This document shows positions 34,986 to 43,365 of a stretch of 60,297 bases of DNA, piece after piece. Origin of the DNA: Caldifarciminota bacterium (GTDB lineage: Bacteria > Hydrothermota > Hydrothermia > LBFQ01). The notes under the pieces were generated by a model. It had not been told where the DNA came from and searched no databases. It saw nothing but the letters and a program-made list of their open reading frames with translations. The stretch covers positions 1 through 60,297 of the forward strand of contig JALWYV010000024.1 of assembly GCA_027003075.1 (NCBI GenBank), written 5' to 3'. Within the stretch, counting starts at the first letter, position 1. Each line of letters opens with the position of its first letter. The position numbers were made by a program, and so were the translations under genes.

Positions 34986-35374
34986 GGCCGGCGATTTTAA
35001 GGACGAAGTTTAATTGATAACGTCCCCGATATTACAGATAGAGGGGTGATAGTACTCTTTCCGTCCCTATCTTTAACCGGATACACGGTGCAATCAGGCA
35101 TTGTAATAAAAATTCGTCAAATAGACTTACTGTGGGTGGACACTATGTGGCTGTATGGGATGAACCTCTATTCAACATTCAAAGATGGCATTAGGGGGAT
35201 ACCGGGATGTGATATGAAGGATGTACCGTTTAAGGTTGCCGATTTACGATCGCCGTTAAACCGATCAAAGGCTCAACCTCGCGAGCATCCGTAGATCCGG
35301 TACATCACACCAACGGGGGAAAACGTTATCCTGGACCGTAATTGTTGCGGAAATACGTGCCAAAGTGGGATCTT
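34986..35374. other. Intergenic region of 389 bp
   Basis: The longest non-coding stretch in the window. Apart from the cupin -10 at 34994-34999, I see no RNA gene, repeat or strong inverted repeat. A plus-strand frame from GTG 35046 to 35294 could encode 82 residues, but its codon use is unlike the neighbours and it lacks a Shine-Dalgarno or a -10 at the usual spacing. It may be a decayed gene or carry an unrecognised RNA. Confidence 0.4.
34994..34999 (-). promoter_or_regulatory. -10 element for cupin gene
   Basis: TAAAAT on the minus strand, 8 nt before the GTG at 34985. Confidence 0.5.
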
Positions 35375-35971
35375 TTACAGATACCTGACCATCCTCAGGA
35401 ACTTCAACCGGCGTCCTTTCAATACAGTTTCCCTCACGCCCACATTAACAAAACCCATCCTCCTGTATAGATTAAGGGCAGAGGTATTATCCTCCTCAAC
35501 GTCCAACGCCACGGCTCTGGTTCCCTTCCTCCGGGCGAGAGCAAAGGCCGTTTCCATCAACTTTTTACCTATACCCATCCCCCTGTACTCCGGGGCTACG
35601 GCCACGTTACTTACGTAGTACTCACCTCTATTCACGTACCCTGTCACGTCTCTAAGTTTCCACAGATAAGGCAGGCTCCTGACAAAATGCCCCCTCCCGT
35701 GCAGGAACATACGCATTCCGCTTGCCACGTCCTCAAATAAAGAACGTTCCTTCCACGCGTACCCCAGAAGCATGCCGACCACCTTACTACCCACCTCGGC
35801 CAGTCTCACGTACTTCCACGAGAATACGCTCCACCGGGATCTGATAAGGGCAGTAAGTACAGGTTCCACTCTATTTCCGAAGATATACCTAAGGTAAGGG
35901 GTGGATGCCAGTATAAAACGGCCTATATGCCCCACATCGTCGGGAACGGCTGCCCTGAGGACGATCTCCAT
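35375..35971 (-). CDS. GNAT-family N-acetyltransferase
   Basis: A 198-residue acetyltransferase. The acetyl-CoA-binding motif A is VAVAPEYRGMGIGKKLMETAFALARRKG (near residues 125-152), followed by ALDVEEDNTSALNLYRRMGFVNVG. The substrate is unknown; the layout resembles RimI-type enzymes, but the N-terminal domain is longer. Its ATG overlaps the stop of sppA (TGATG), so the two genes are coupled. Confidence 0.88.
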   Translation of the reverse strand: MEIVLRAAVPDDVGHIGRFILASTPYLRYIFGNRVEPVLTALIRSRWSVFSWKYVRLAEVGSKVVGMLLGYAWKERSLFEDVASGMRMFLHGRGHFVRSLPYLWKLRDVTGYVNRGEYYVSNVAVAPEYRGMGIGKKLMETAFALARRKGTRAVALDVEEDNTSALNLYRRMGFVNVGVRETVLKGRRLKFLRMVRYL

Positions 35972-36831
35972 CAGAAGTAGGCTTTGGGTATGAGCCAGTC
36001 CTCCAGCATCTCACCGAGGGAGGACGAGTTTTCAAGTATCTGCTTGAGGAGGTTCTGCTTCTTCGGTCTCTTTATGAAGCGTACCTTCTTTATACCGGCC
36101 ATCTTTTTCAGGATCTCCACGGCATCGTATCGGGTGCCGAGGGTATCCACAAGTCCCCATTCAAGGGCCTGAAGAGCGGTCAAAACGCGCCCGTCGGCTA
36201 TGGGAAGCAGATCCTCAGGCTTTTTCCCTCTGCTCTCCGCCACCCGCTTAAGGAAAACTTTCCAGATGTCCCTGGCCAGTTCTGTCAAAAGCACGCTATC
36301 TTCCGGTGTCCTCTTACGGAAGGGCTGGGTCAGGTCCTTGTTCTTCCCGGACTTGTAAATATCCCACGATACACCGAGTTTCCTGGACAACTCCGTAACC
36401 TCCGGCAGGATTATTATGGCTCCTATGGACCCGGTGAGGGCGGCCGGATTGGCCACGATCTTATCGGCCCCGGACGCTATGTAATAACCTCCGGATGCCC
36501 CTATAGAGTGTATATAGGCTACGACCTTTTTGCCTTTCTTATGGGCAAATCGCAGAACCTGATACATCTCCTCGCTGCTTGCCGCACTACCTCCGGGGCT
36601 GTTTATATAAACGAAAACCCCTTTGATACGGTTGAGTTTATCGTCTTTTAACTTTTTGTACGCCCACTCGGTTATCTCGGGAATCTTTTTGTCGTCAATG
36701 TTGCCATCAATTTCAACGTAGAGGACGTTCCCCATGGTGAAACCCTGACTCTTAACTATCAGACGGATAACGAGCAGTATGCCCACAAGGGAGGCGAAAA
36801 ATACAAACAGCCAAAACCACAGATTCCTCAT
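35971..36831 (-). CDS. sppA: Signal peptide peptidase SppA (S49 family)
   Basis: A 286-residue, short-form SppA with one N-terminal transmembrane helix (residues 4-26). The nucleophile Ser113 is in GASGGYYIA and the general base Lys163 in KSGKNKDL; the oxyanion motif NSPGGS is at 78-83. The enzyme degrades cleaved signal peptides in the membrane. It is the half-length, tetrameric or octameric type found in Bacillus and archaea. TAGAAT is 7 nt upstream of the ATG at 36831. Confidence 0.93.
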   Translation of the reverse strand: MRNLWFWLFVFFASLVGILLVIRLIVKSQGFTMGNVLYVEIDGNIDDKKIPEITEWAYKKLKDDKLNRIKGVFVYINSPGGSAASSEEMYQVLRFAHKKGKKVVAYIHSIGASGGYYIASGADKIVANPAALTGSIGAIIILPEVTELSRKLGVSWDIYKSGKNKDLTQPFRKRTPEDSVLLTELARDIWKVFLKRVAESRGKKPEDLLPIADGRVLTALQALEWGLVDTLGTRYDAVEILKKMAGIKKVRFIKRPKKQNLLKQILENSSSLGEMLEDWLIPKAYF

Positions 36832-36838
36832 GGCTCCT

Positions 36839-36844
36839 ATTCTA
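36839..36844 (-). promoter_or_regulatory. -10 element for sppA
   Basis: TAGAAT on the minus strand, 7 nt before the ATG at 36831. Confidence 0.55.
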
Positions 36845-36908
36845 AGGCCGTCTTCCCATCTCTCCCTTCAGAGCGTACCGTTCCCGGTGCGCGTTCCTGA
36901 AGTTGAAG

Positions 36909-37244
36909 TTATAGCCCCAGACTGTCCGCTATATCCCCGACCACGGGAAGTTTTGTCACCTTTCCGGTTATGGCGTTTATAAACCCCATGATCTTCAGAA
37001 CGAAGAGGAGAATGAACAGGACAAACGAAATGAATCCCCACATGGGTATCAGGTCGCCGGCAAGACGGCCGACGATCCAGAGGACGAGATCCGAGAGGAA
37101 TATAACCAGAGACTGCTTAGCGTGGAACTTCACAAAGGGGCTGTCCACTATCCAGTAAAGGATAAACAGTATCCACAGATAGCTGAGTGCAGCGAGCAGT
37201 TTGTTTTTCTCTATATCATCCTGCGGTATGGTGATGTTCTTCAT
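36909..37244 (-). CDS. Small DUF4870-like membrane protein
   Basis: A 111-residue membrane protein, counted from ATG 37244. The opening DDIEKNKLLAALSYLWILFILYWIV, the KFHAKQSLVIFLSDLVLW motif and IMGFINAITGKVTKLPVVGDIADSL match the Tic20/DUF4870 group of small three- to four-helix proteins of unknown function. Open frame continues 20 codons upstream without support. A TAGACT is 7 nt before the ATG. Confidence 0.65.
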   Translation of the reverse strand: MKNITIPQDDIEKNKLLAALSYLWILFILYWIVDSPFVKFHAKQSLVIFLSDLVLWIVGRLAGDLIPMWGFISFVLFILLFVLKIMGFINAITGKVTKLPVVGDIADSLGL

Positions 37245-37251
37245 CACGGCA

Positions 37252-37257
37252 AGTCTA
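37252..37257 (-). promoter_or_regulatory. -10 element for DUF4870-like gene
   Basis: TAGACT on the minus strand, 7 nt before the ATG at 37244. Confidence 0.4.
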
Positions 37258-37399
37258 AGGGGGATAATCCAGAAGGTACGATCCCTTTGCCGGTGGTTCT
37301 GCAAACCGTGGACGTCGTTATGGTGGTCGCCATTTGCCTGCCTTTCCGGTGTATCTCCATCCCGTTCGTTTTATACCCACCCTGCTCCCGTTTCAGGTC

Positions 37400-37405
37400 T
37401 ATAAT
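37400..37405 (+). promoter_or_regulatory. -10 element for the 37414-41166 operon
   Basis: TATAAT 8 nt before the ATG at 37414. Confidence 0.6.
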
Positions 37406-37413
37406 ATCAGCCA

Positions 37414-37671
37414 ATGAAACGTATCATCTTCCCCGTTTTTATAGGGTTATCTCTGTTGTTCACGGGATGTATGACGGCAAGGGATGCCAGGAAGTTTGAG
37501 AAGCGTTTGACGAGGCTTGAGAAGGAGGTAAACCGCCTTAGAACCGAGGTATTGGAGGCGAAGGGAGAGGTGTCTTCCTCGGCGGGGATGGTCAAGGCTC
37601 TGGAGGAGAACTACCGGATCCTTCTTAAGGAGGTTGAGAAGTTAAAGAGGTCTAAAAAGAGGAAGAGGTAA
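37414..37671 (+). CDS. Small coiled-coil lipoprotein
   Basis: An 85-residue lipoprotein with signal MKRIIFPVFIGLSLLFTGC (Cys19). The mature part is a continuous heptad-rich helix with Leu/Val spacing (KFEKRLTRLEKEVNRLRTEVLEAKG) ending in a basic tail. The form recalls Lpp-type or tol-associated tethers, but the sequence is too short to name. It is the first gene of a forward operon and is followed, 2 nt later, by the next membrane gene with a GAGGAAGAGG Shine-Dalgarno. Confidence 0.7.
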   Translation: MKRIIFPVFIGLSLLFTGCMTARDARKFEKRLTRLEKEVNRLRTEVLEAKGEVSSSAGMVKALEENYRILLKEVEKLKRSKKRKR

Positions 37672-37673
37672 CC

Positions 37674-38375
37674 ATGCTGGAGATCTTCGGAGTATGGCTG
37701 GCGGCCTTTCTTACACTCGCAATCCTTTCACTCGTAATAAAGGAGAACCCGGTATACAGGTTCGCGGAGCATATATTCGTGGGGGTATCCGCCGGATACG
37801 GCATAATGAACGCCTTTAACCAGGCTATCTGGCCCCAGATCGCTCAGGGTATACGGGATAGCAAGTACGTTATCTTCAAACTCGGCACCTTCAACTTCTT
37901 TGGTCAGGAGGTTCCCTTCCTCACCCTCGGTCAGCTCGTCGTGCTTATAGGGGCTATCCTCGGTATCATGATGCTCACCAAACTGGAGATATTCGGCTAC
38001 ATAGCCCCCAACCTCAGGTGGCTTTCCCTCTATCCTCTCGCCGTTACCATTGGTATTTACACCGGTATAGGTCTCACGGCCACGTTTCAGGGTTTCATCT
38101 TCCCCCAGATTAAGGCCTCCTTCCTGCCCCTGTGGACGAACGACGCCTTCGTTACCTTTTCCAACTGGGTTTTCCTTATCGGTGTCATCACCTCCATTCT
38201 CTACTTCTTCTTCTCCACCGAACAGAAGGGTATAATGAAGCCGATCGTGAATATCGGTATAGTCTTCATAATGGTGGCCTTTGGGGCGTCCTTCGGATAT
38301 ACGGTGATGGGACGAATATCGCTCCTCCTCGGAAGGATATACTTCCTGCTCCACAACTGGCTACACGTGATATGA
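37674..38375 (+). CDS. Conserved-looking multi-pass membrane protein
   Basis: A 233-residue protein with about seven transmembrane helices, beginning MLEIFGVWLAAFLTLAILSLVIKENPVYRFAEHIFVGVSAGYGIMNAFNQAIWPQI and ending with an amphipathic LGRIYFLLHNWLHVI. Conserved-looking charged loop residues (E-N-P-V-Y-R-F-A-E-H) suggest a functional membrane protein rather than a pore. I recall this protein type near DUF6754 genes in other deep-branching bacteria, but that is memory and not a search. It is coupled to the upstream lipoprotein. Confidence 0.55.
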   Translation: MLEIFGVWLAAFLTLAILSLVIKENPVYRFAEHIFVGVSAGYGIMNAFNQAIWPQIAQGIRDSKYVIFKLGTFNFFGQEVPFLTLGQLVVLIGAILGIMMLTKLEIFGYIAPNLRWLSLYPLAVTIGIYTGIGLTATFQGFIFPQIKASFLPLWTNDAFVTFSNWVFLIGVITSILYFFFSTEQKGIMKPIVNIGIVFIMVAFGASFGYTVMGRISLLLGRIYFLLHNWLHVI

Positions 38376-38376
38376 G

Positions 38377-39342
38377 ATGGGGGAGCAAAGGTACTACCTG
38401 TTAGCTGTCTCCAGATGGGACTACCTCCAGACGTGCATCAACTACGGATGGGCGGGTTTTACCAATAGTACGAGGGGTTTCTGGGCGTACGTTGATATAG
38501 AGGTGGGAGATTACGTTTCTTTCCTGTACGGGGCGAGGATAATCAATCTGTACGAGGTTGTTGAGAAGGTGGCATACAGGAACGCCGAAAATCTACCTCC
38601 ATGGTCGGTCATAAGGTTTAAGGAGAGCAGGAAAACTTATTATTTCCCCTTCAGACTCAAGTTGAGAAAACTCAGAGAGGTTAACGAACCCATGATCAGG
38701 CCGGAGTTCTTCTACGTAGCCGAGAACCTGCTACTCCGGGGAGGGTACTGGAAAACCCACTTTCAGAGCGATAGGTTGAGCCTTAACATCGTCTCCCAGC
38801 GTGGGAGACCTGAGGTCGTACCCCCTTCTGACGAAAACTTCTCCGCTGAAAGATTTACACCCCTCATAACGTTCAAGAAGGATCGTGCAAACCCTCCGTA
38901 CGTCTATCCCTTTACGGAGGTAATACTGCAGGCCATGATAAAACGCCGTCTTAACTATGTCCTTGGGGACGTGCTGAAGGCACTTGGATCCGGAAGGAAA
39001 CCCGAGGAATACGAGGTGCTCTCCGAGAAAGCCCTGATGGAGGGGTACGTTGATATCTTCGTCAAGCTCAAGGATCCTGTGGGTTCTGTTGAGGCCGTAC
39101 CCTTTGAGGTTAAGAGGGGGAACCTTACCGGCAGGGACCTGGAACAGGTACTCCACTACGTTGAGCGGCTGAGCGGAGATGCCATAGGTGGGGGGTTGGT
39201 CGGATCCGGACTGGGGAGGAGATTCCCAAAGACTCACGAAGGTGTGGCCGTTGTCCTATACGAATTCAGGGATCTGGATAAACGACACGATCATACCTAC
39301 GGCGAGATGCTTGAGGCTCTCAGCCTTACTGTAATATCATGA
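38377..39342 (+). CDS. EVE-like (modified-base binding) domain fused to a PD-(D/E)XK nuclease
   Basis: A 321-residue two-domain protein. Residues 5-105 (YYLLAVSRWDYLQTCINYGWAGF ... DIEVGDYVSFLYGARIINLYEVVEK) have the PUA-like layout of EVE/YTH domains, which bind modified bases. After a linker, residues 215-265 carry a RecB-like nuclease core: Asp226 in EGYVDIF, the FEVKRG motif (Glu244, Lys246) and a QxxxY motif (Gln257, Tyr261), similar to NucS/EndoMS. Together this suggests a modification-dependent or mismatch nuclease. It is transcribed with a lipoprotein, a membrane protein, aspartate kinase and sfsA. Its start lies 1 nt after the preceding stop. Confidence 0.65.
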   Translation: MGEQRYYLLAVSRWDYLQTCINYGWAGFTNSTRGFWAYVDIEVGDYVSFLYGARIINLYEVVEKVAYRNAENLPPWSVIRFKESRKTYYFPFRLKLRKLREVNEPMIRPEFFYVAENLLLRGGYWKTHFQSDRLSLNIVSQRGRPEVVPPSDENFSAERFTPLITFKKDRANPPYVYPFTEVILQAMIKRRLNYVLGDVLKALGSGRKPEEYEVLSEKALMEGYVDIFVKLKDPVGSVEAVPFEVKRGNLTGRDLEQVLHYVERLSGDAIGGGLVGSGLGRRFPKTHEGVAVVLYEFRDLDKRHDHTYGEMLEALSLTVIS

Positions 39343-40502
39343 CCCCCTGCGTCCTTAAGTTCGGTGGCTCCTCCGTGGCTACGCCGGAGCGGATCCGGGC
39401 GGTGGCCGAGTTGATCAAGCGCAAGGCCGAAGTCTGCCACCCTGTCGTTGTCGTCTCAGCCATGGGAAAGACCACGGACGAACTCCTAAACCTCGCCTAC
39501 AGCGTATCAAAGAACCCTCCTCCTCGTGAATTGGACATGCTTCTAACGGTCGGGGAGCGCATTTCCATGGCCCTTCTGTCCATGGCCCTACACGACCTCG
39601 GCCTGAAGGCCGTATCCTTTACGGGGTCTCAGGTGGGAATAATAACGGAAAACAGGTTCAACAGGGCGAGGGTGCTTGAGATAAAACTCTACCGCATAAC
39701 GGACGCCCTGAAGGAGGGTAAGATCCCCGTCGTCGCCGGCTTTCAGGGGGTCAGCGTAAGCAAGGAGATAACCACCCTCGGAAGGGGTGGGAGCGACCTC
39801 ACGGCCGTGGCTCTGGCCATCTCCCTCGGCAAGGTACCCTGTGAGATATACACGGACGTCCCCGGAGTCTTCGCCCTTGATCCGAGGAAGTTCCCCGCAG
39901 CCAGACGGTACGAGAGGATGGACTACATCGTTCTGTCCGAGATGGCCTCATCCGGGGCAAAGGTCATGCACTCACGGGCCCTAAATCTGGCGGCAAAGTA
40001 CGACCTTCCCTTCCTTATACTCTCATCCTACGAACCGGAAAAGGGAGGTACACTGGTGGAAAAGAGGGAACATCTTGAAAGTCCCGGCGTTAAGGCCATA
40101 ACCACCATGCCCGTGGTAATGTTTGACGTTGAGGGAAGGGAGGGGATCCCCCTGCTGGCAAGAATGGTTGAGGCCGTAAGAGTTTTAAACTTCTCCCACG
40201 ATGCCACGGGCAGACACCTCGTCCTCTTCGTACCTGTGGAGGAGAGGGAAAGGGCGTTGGAGACCCTCTCGGAACTGGGGGTAAGGTTCGCCCTGAGGGA
40301 GGATCTGGCCATGGTGTGCGTCATAGGATGGGGTGTGAGCGCCCCGGAGATAATGGATACGATATTCTCGGTGGTCGGATGGGAACATATCTTCATGATG
40401 GGATCTTCTGACACCAAGGTCTGTATTGCGGTTGAAAGGGAAAGGGAGGGAGTGGTAGTTGAGAACCTCGCCAGAAAGTTCGGGCTATACGGTACTGCTT
40501 GA
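39339..40502 (+). CDS. lysC: Aspartate kinase
   Basis: A 387-residue aspartokinase, first step of Lys/Thr/Met synthesis. It shows the KFGGSS nucleotide motif (7-12), the LLTVGERISMALLSMAL segment and the conserved GRGGSDLTAVALA. Two C-terminal ACT domains (residues about 255-387) provide feedback regulation. dapA lies elsewhere in the window at 51.8-52.7 kb. Overlaps the EVE-nuclease gene by 4 nt and sfsA by 44 nt. Confidence 0.94.
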   Translation: MTPCVLKFGGSSVATPERIRAVAELIKRKAEVCHPVVVVSAMGKTTDELLNLAYSVSKNPPPRELDMLLTVGERISMALLSMALHDLGLKAVSFTGSQVGIITENRFNRARVLEIKLYRITDALKEGKIPVVAGFQGVSVSKEITTLGRGGSDLTAVALAISLGKVPCEIYTDVPGVFALDPRKFPAARRYERMDYIVLSEMASSGAKVMHSRALNLAAKYDLPFLILSSYEPEKGGTLVEKREHLESPGVKAITTMPVVMFDVEGREGIPLLARMVEAVRVLNFSHDATGRHLVLFVPVEERERALETLSELGVRFALREDLAMVCVIGWGVSAPEIMDTIFSVVGWEHIFMMGSSDTKVCIAVEREREGVVVENLARKFGLYGTA

Positions 40503-41166
40503 GGTACCCGTAAAACCCTGCGTATTCTTAAGGAGGCTCAACAGGTTCGTCTCCGAAGTCCTATCCGAAGGGGAGATAATAAAGGTTCATACGAACAATA
40601 CGGGCAGACTCCTTGACCTCCTTATTGAGGGAAGGGAGGTCCTCTGCACACCCATAGAGGGGAAAAAGTTGTCCCACAGGATAGTCGGTACGGCGGTTGA
40701 GGGGAGTAAACTTTACACGCTCATAGACACGTCCCTTCAGGAGAAGGCGGTTGTCCGGGCGATAGAGATGGGGGCCATAGAGAGCCTGAAAGGGTACCGC
40801 GTGGTTGGAAAACACGTGGACGCAGGGGGATCAAAGTTTGACCTTTTGCTCCGGGGTCCCAAAGGGGACGTCTTTGCTGAGATAAAGAGTGCCGTATTCT
40901 ACTTCCCGGAGGACAGGAGTGCCAGATACCCCGACACCGTCACCCTCCGGGGCCGAAGGCACATAGAGGAACTGGGGAAGAGGAAAGGTATCCTGATATT
41001 CGTTGCCGCACATCCTCTGGCCGAGAGTTTCCGTCCCTGCAGCCTTGATCCGGAGATACCCGAACTGCTGTCCAGATTTGAAGGCAGAATGGTGGCCGTG
41101 AAACTCGCCCTCGCGGAGGGGGGAGAGGTCGTACTCCTGAGGGGTAGCCTGCCTGTGCTACTCTAA
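40459..41166 (+). CDS. sfsA: SfsA family protein (putative nuclease)
   Basis: A 235-residue SfsA protein. The N-terminal OB-like part FLRRLNRFVSEV, TNNTGRLLDLLIEG and the PD-(D/E)XK-like core KFDLLLRGPKGDVFAEIKSAVFYF ... RYPDTVTLRGRRHIEEL are diagnostic. First named for sugar-fermentation stimulation, the family has a RecB-like nuclease fold. The gene begins 44 nt inside lysC in another frame, at a TTG with a GGGAGGGAG Shine-Dalgarno-like stretch; the exact start could be a few codons later. Confidence 0.88.
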   Translation: MRTSPESSGYTVLLEVPVKPCVFLRRLNRFVSEVLSEGEIIKVHTNNTGRLLDLLIEGREVLCTPIEGKKLSHRIVGTAVEGSKLYTLIDTSLQEKAVVRAIEMGAIESLKGYRVVGKHVDAGGSKFDLLLRGPKGDVFAEIKSAVFYFPEDRSARYPDTVTLRGRRHIEELGKRKGILIFVAAHPLAESFRPCSLDPEIPELLSRFEGRMVAVKLALAEGGEVVLLRGSLPVLL

Positions 41167-41185
41167 ATTATCCAATGCACCACCC

Positions 41186-41191
41186 TATAAT
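41186..41191 (+). promoter_or_regulatory. -10 element for the V-ATPase operon
   Basis: TATAAT 9 nt before the ATG at 41201. Confidence 0.6.
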
Positions 41192-41200
41192 ACCCACTTC

Positions 41201-43066
41201 ATGCACGTCCCCATAGCAAAGGTAGAGATAGCCGTTCCGAAGGGAAAGTGGAGAGAACTTCTGGATTCCCTGACGTACTGGGGCAACTTTCACGTTGAGG
41301 AGTACGATGGGGAACACAGGTTTCCCCTAACACCTGAAGAGGAGGAGGAGCGCAAAACGGCCCGGAGGGTTTTGAGTATGATATCCGAAGTGGAGAACCT
41401 TCTGGGTGCCATAGAGGAGTCTCCGGTGGACGTAGACCTTGATTACGATGGTGTAAAGAGGATAAGGGACGAAGTGGTGGAGATCGGGAGGGAACTTGTA
41501 AAGCTCCGTGAGGAGCAGAAGAGACTTTCCGATTACATGGCCCTCTCGGAGGCGATCAAAGGGTACGCTTCGGAAGGGGAAACCCCTCTGGGGATAGTGC
41601 TTTCCCGTAGTGAGATAGGTTCAAAGGCCCTGCTTATAAACCTCATAGAGAAGGAGGGACTGACCCACCACGAGGTGGTCGTGGGAGATAGGACGCTGGT
41701 GGTAGTTCTCGTTCCGAAGGACAGGGTTGAGGAGTTCACCGAAAAGGTTCAAAAGAGGGGGTTCACGGTACTCAAACCTCCAAAAGGGTACGCTTCACTT
41801 GAGGAGGTAAGCCGCGCCCTGACATCCGGGATACCCCAGAAGATAGCCGAGCTCACACGGAAACTCAACGAGATCAAAGAGAAGTACCTCGGATTCCTTA
41901 AGGCCCAGAAGTTCGTCGCCAGAGATATCATCAAGGTTCTCCGGTTGAAGGAGAAGAGCTTCTCTGCTTCAAAGTTCCTCGCCTTCCTGAAGGGATGGAT
42001 TCCGGAAGAGAGGCTGGGGGAATTGAAAACCCTGCTCCACGCGGTGGACAGGGACGCCGTCGTTAAGGTTGAGGAGCCGAAAGTTGAAGAGTACGAGAGG
42101 GTACCGGTAGCCCTCAGGAACTCCCCTCCCCTCTCGTGGTTCCAGAGTCTCCTTGACATCTACGCCCCTCCCGTCTATAAGACCTTTGATCCAACGGTAA
42201 TGATAGCCATCTTCTTCCCCCTGTACTACGGTTTCATGCTCGGAGACGCCGGGTACGGTATAGTGGGCATGTTCCTATTCTGGATGCTCGCCCAGATAAC
42301 GAAGCCCGGCGGTGCCGCCCACAACCTCTCTATGGTTTACTTCATAAACTCCTTCATGGCCGTGATCTTCGGCCTCCTCTTTGGGGAGATATTCGGGGAC
42401 TGGGGCATAAAGATGGGACTCATAGAACCCCTGTTCCACAGGACTCACAACGGTATGGACCTGCTCTTTATCGCCATAGGGTTCGGCTTCCTGCAGGTAC
42501 TCCTGAGTATGCTCCTCGGCGTCTGGAACAACCTCGTCCTCAAACACAGGGAACACGCCCTGTTTGAGTTGGGCAGGTTCTTCGCCATCCTTGGAATCCT
42601 CCTTATGATCGTACCCAACCTGAAGGCCATAGGCATAGACAGGCCGTGGCTTTCGGCCATTTCTTCCCTCTCTGGCGTACTTACCCCCGCAGGTGCCATC
42701 TCCTTCCTTATAGGTGCGGTGCTGGTCTTCATCGGTGAAATGAAGTCGGGAGGAGTCATAAAGGGTATAGTGGGGCAGATAGAGATATTCTCCGCCTTCG
42801 GTAACGTACTCTCCTACGCCCGACTTGCGGCGGTAGGTCTGGCATCGGCCATTCTCGCCGAGATAGCCAACCACTTTGCCGATATAGTGCCCATTCCCAT
42901 ATTTGCTATAACCGTGGTGGTGGCCTTCCATATACTCGCCTTTATCCTTGGCATAGTGGATCCCACCATTCAGGGAATGCGTTTACAGTTTGTTGAGGCT
43001 TTTACGAAGTTCTTCCTGCCTGCGAGCAGGATATTTAACCCGATAAGAAAAGGAGGTAGAATATGA
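41201..43066 (+). CDS. atpI: V-type ATP synthase subunit I (a-type stator)
   Basis: A 621-residue membrane subunit. The first 315 residues are a soluble, coiled-coil-rich arm; the remainder holds about eight transmembrane helices, including the FFPLYYGFMLGDAGYGI motif and GNVLSYARLAAVGLASAILAE with the conserved Arg that works with the rotor Glu. It forms the proton half-channel and stator. It is the first gene of a partial V-type operon. Confidence 0.93.
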   Translation: MHVPIAKVEIAVPKGKWRELLDSLTYWGNFHVEEYDGEHRFPLTPEEEEERKTARRVLSMISEVENLLGAIEESPVDVDLDYDGVKRIRDEVVEIGRELVKLREEQKRLSDYMALSEAIKGYASEGETPLGIVLSRSEIGSKALLINLIEKEGLTHHEVVVGDRTLVVVLVPKDRVEEFTEKVQKRGFTVLKPPKGYASLEEVSRALTSGIPQKIAELTRKLNEIKEKYLGFLKAQKFVARDIIKVLRLKEKSFSASKFLAFLKGWIPEERLGELKTLLHAVDRDAVVKVEEPKVEEYERVPVALRNSPPLSWFQSLLDIYAPPVYKTFDPTVMIAIFFPLYYGFMLGDAGYGIVGMFLFWMLAQITKPGGAAHNLSMVYFINSFMAVIFGLLFGEIFGDWGIKMGLIEPLFHRTHNGMDLLFIAIGFGFLQVLLSMLLGVWNNLVLKHREHALFELGRFFAILGILLMIVPNLKAIGIDRPWLSAISSLSGVLTPAGAISFLIGAVLVFIGEMKSGGVIKGIVGQIEIFSAFGNVLSYARLAAVGLASAILAEIANHFADIVPIPIFAITVVVAFHILAFILGIVDPTIQGMRLQFVEAFTKFFLPASRIFNPIRKGGRI

Positions 43067-43362
43067 AGAGGATCCTTGCAACTTTCTTCAGCGTAACGCT
43101 TTTGCTGATGTTCAGCGTCGGCTTCCTTATGGCCGCTGAGGCCGGTGCCGGTAAGGGCTGGGCAGTCTACATAGGTTCCGGTCTGGCCATGGGGCTTTCC
43201 GCTCTCGCTACCGGGTACGCACAGGCCAAGATAGGTGCCGCGGGTGCTGGCGCTCTCGCCGAGGATAAGACCCTCCAGACCCCCATCCTGATCCTTCTGG
43301 CCCTTCCCGAAACGATCGTGATTCTCGGGTTCGTTATAGCGTTCCTTATCCTGATTTTCTAA
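43063..43362 (+). CDS. atpK: V-type ATP synthase subunit K (rotor ring proteolipid)
   Basis: A 99-residue proteolipid: an N-terminal hydrophobic signal-like segment (to about residue 25) and two transmembrane helices. The ion-binding Glu83 is in LALPETIVILGF. The GLSALATGYAQAKIGAAGAGALAEDKT segment is very like the Thermus thermophilus subunit L, a proton-translocating ring, whereas many bacterial V-type K subunits are the fused four-helix form. A strong AAAGGAGGT Shine-Dalgarno precedes the ATG. Confidence 0.93.
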   Translation: MKRILATFFSVTLLLMFSVGFLMAAEAGAGKGWAVYIGSGLAMGLSALATGYAQAKIGAAGAGALAEDKTLQTPILILLALPETIVILGFVIAFLILIF

Positions 43363-43365
43363 GGC

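Noticed and set aside
35046-35294. 82-residue plus-strand gene
   Set aside because: No ribosome-binding site, no -10 at the usual spacing, atypical codons and no recognised product.
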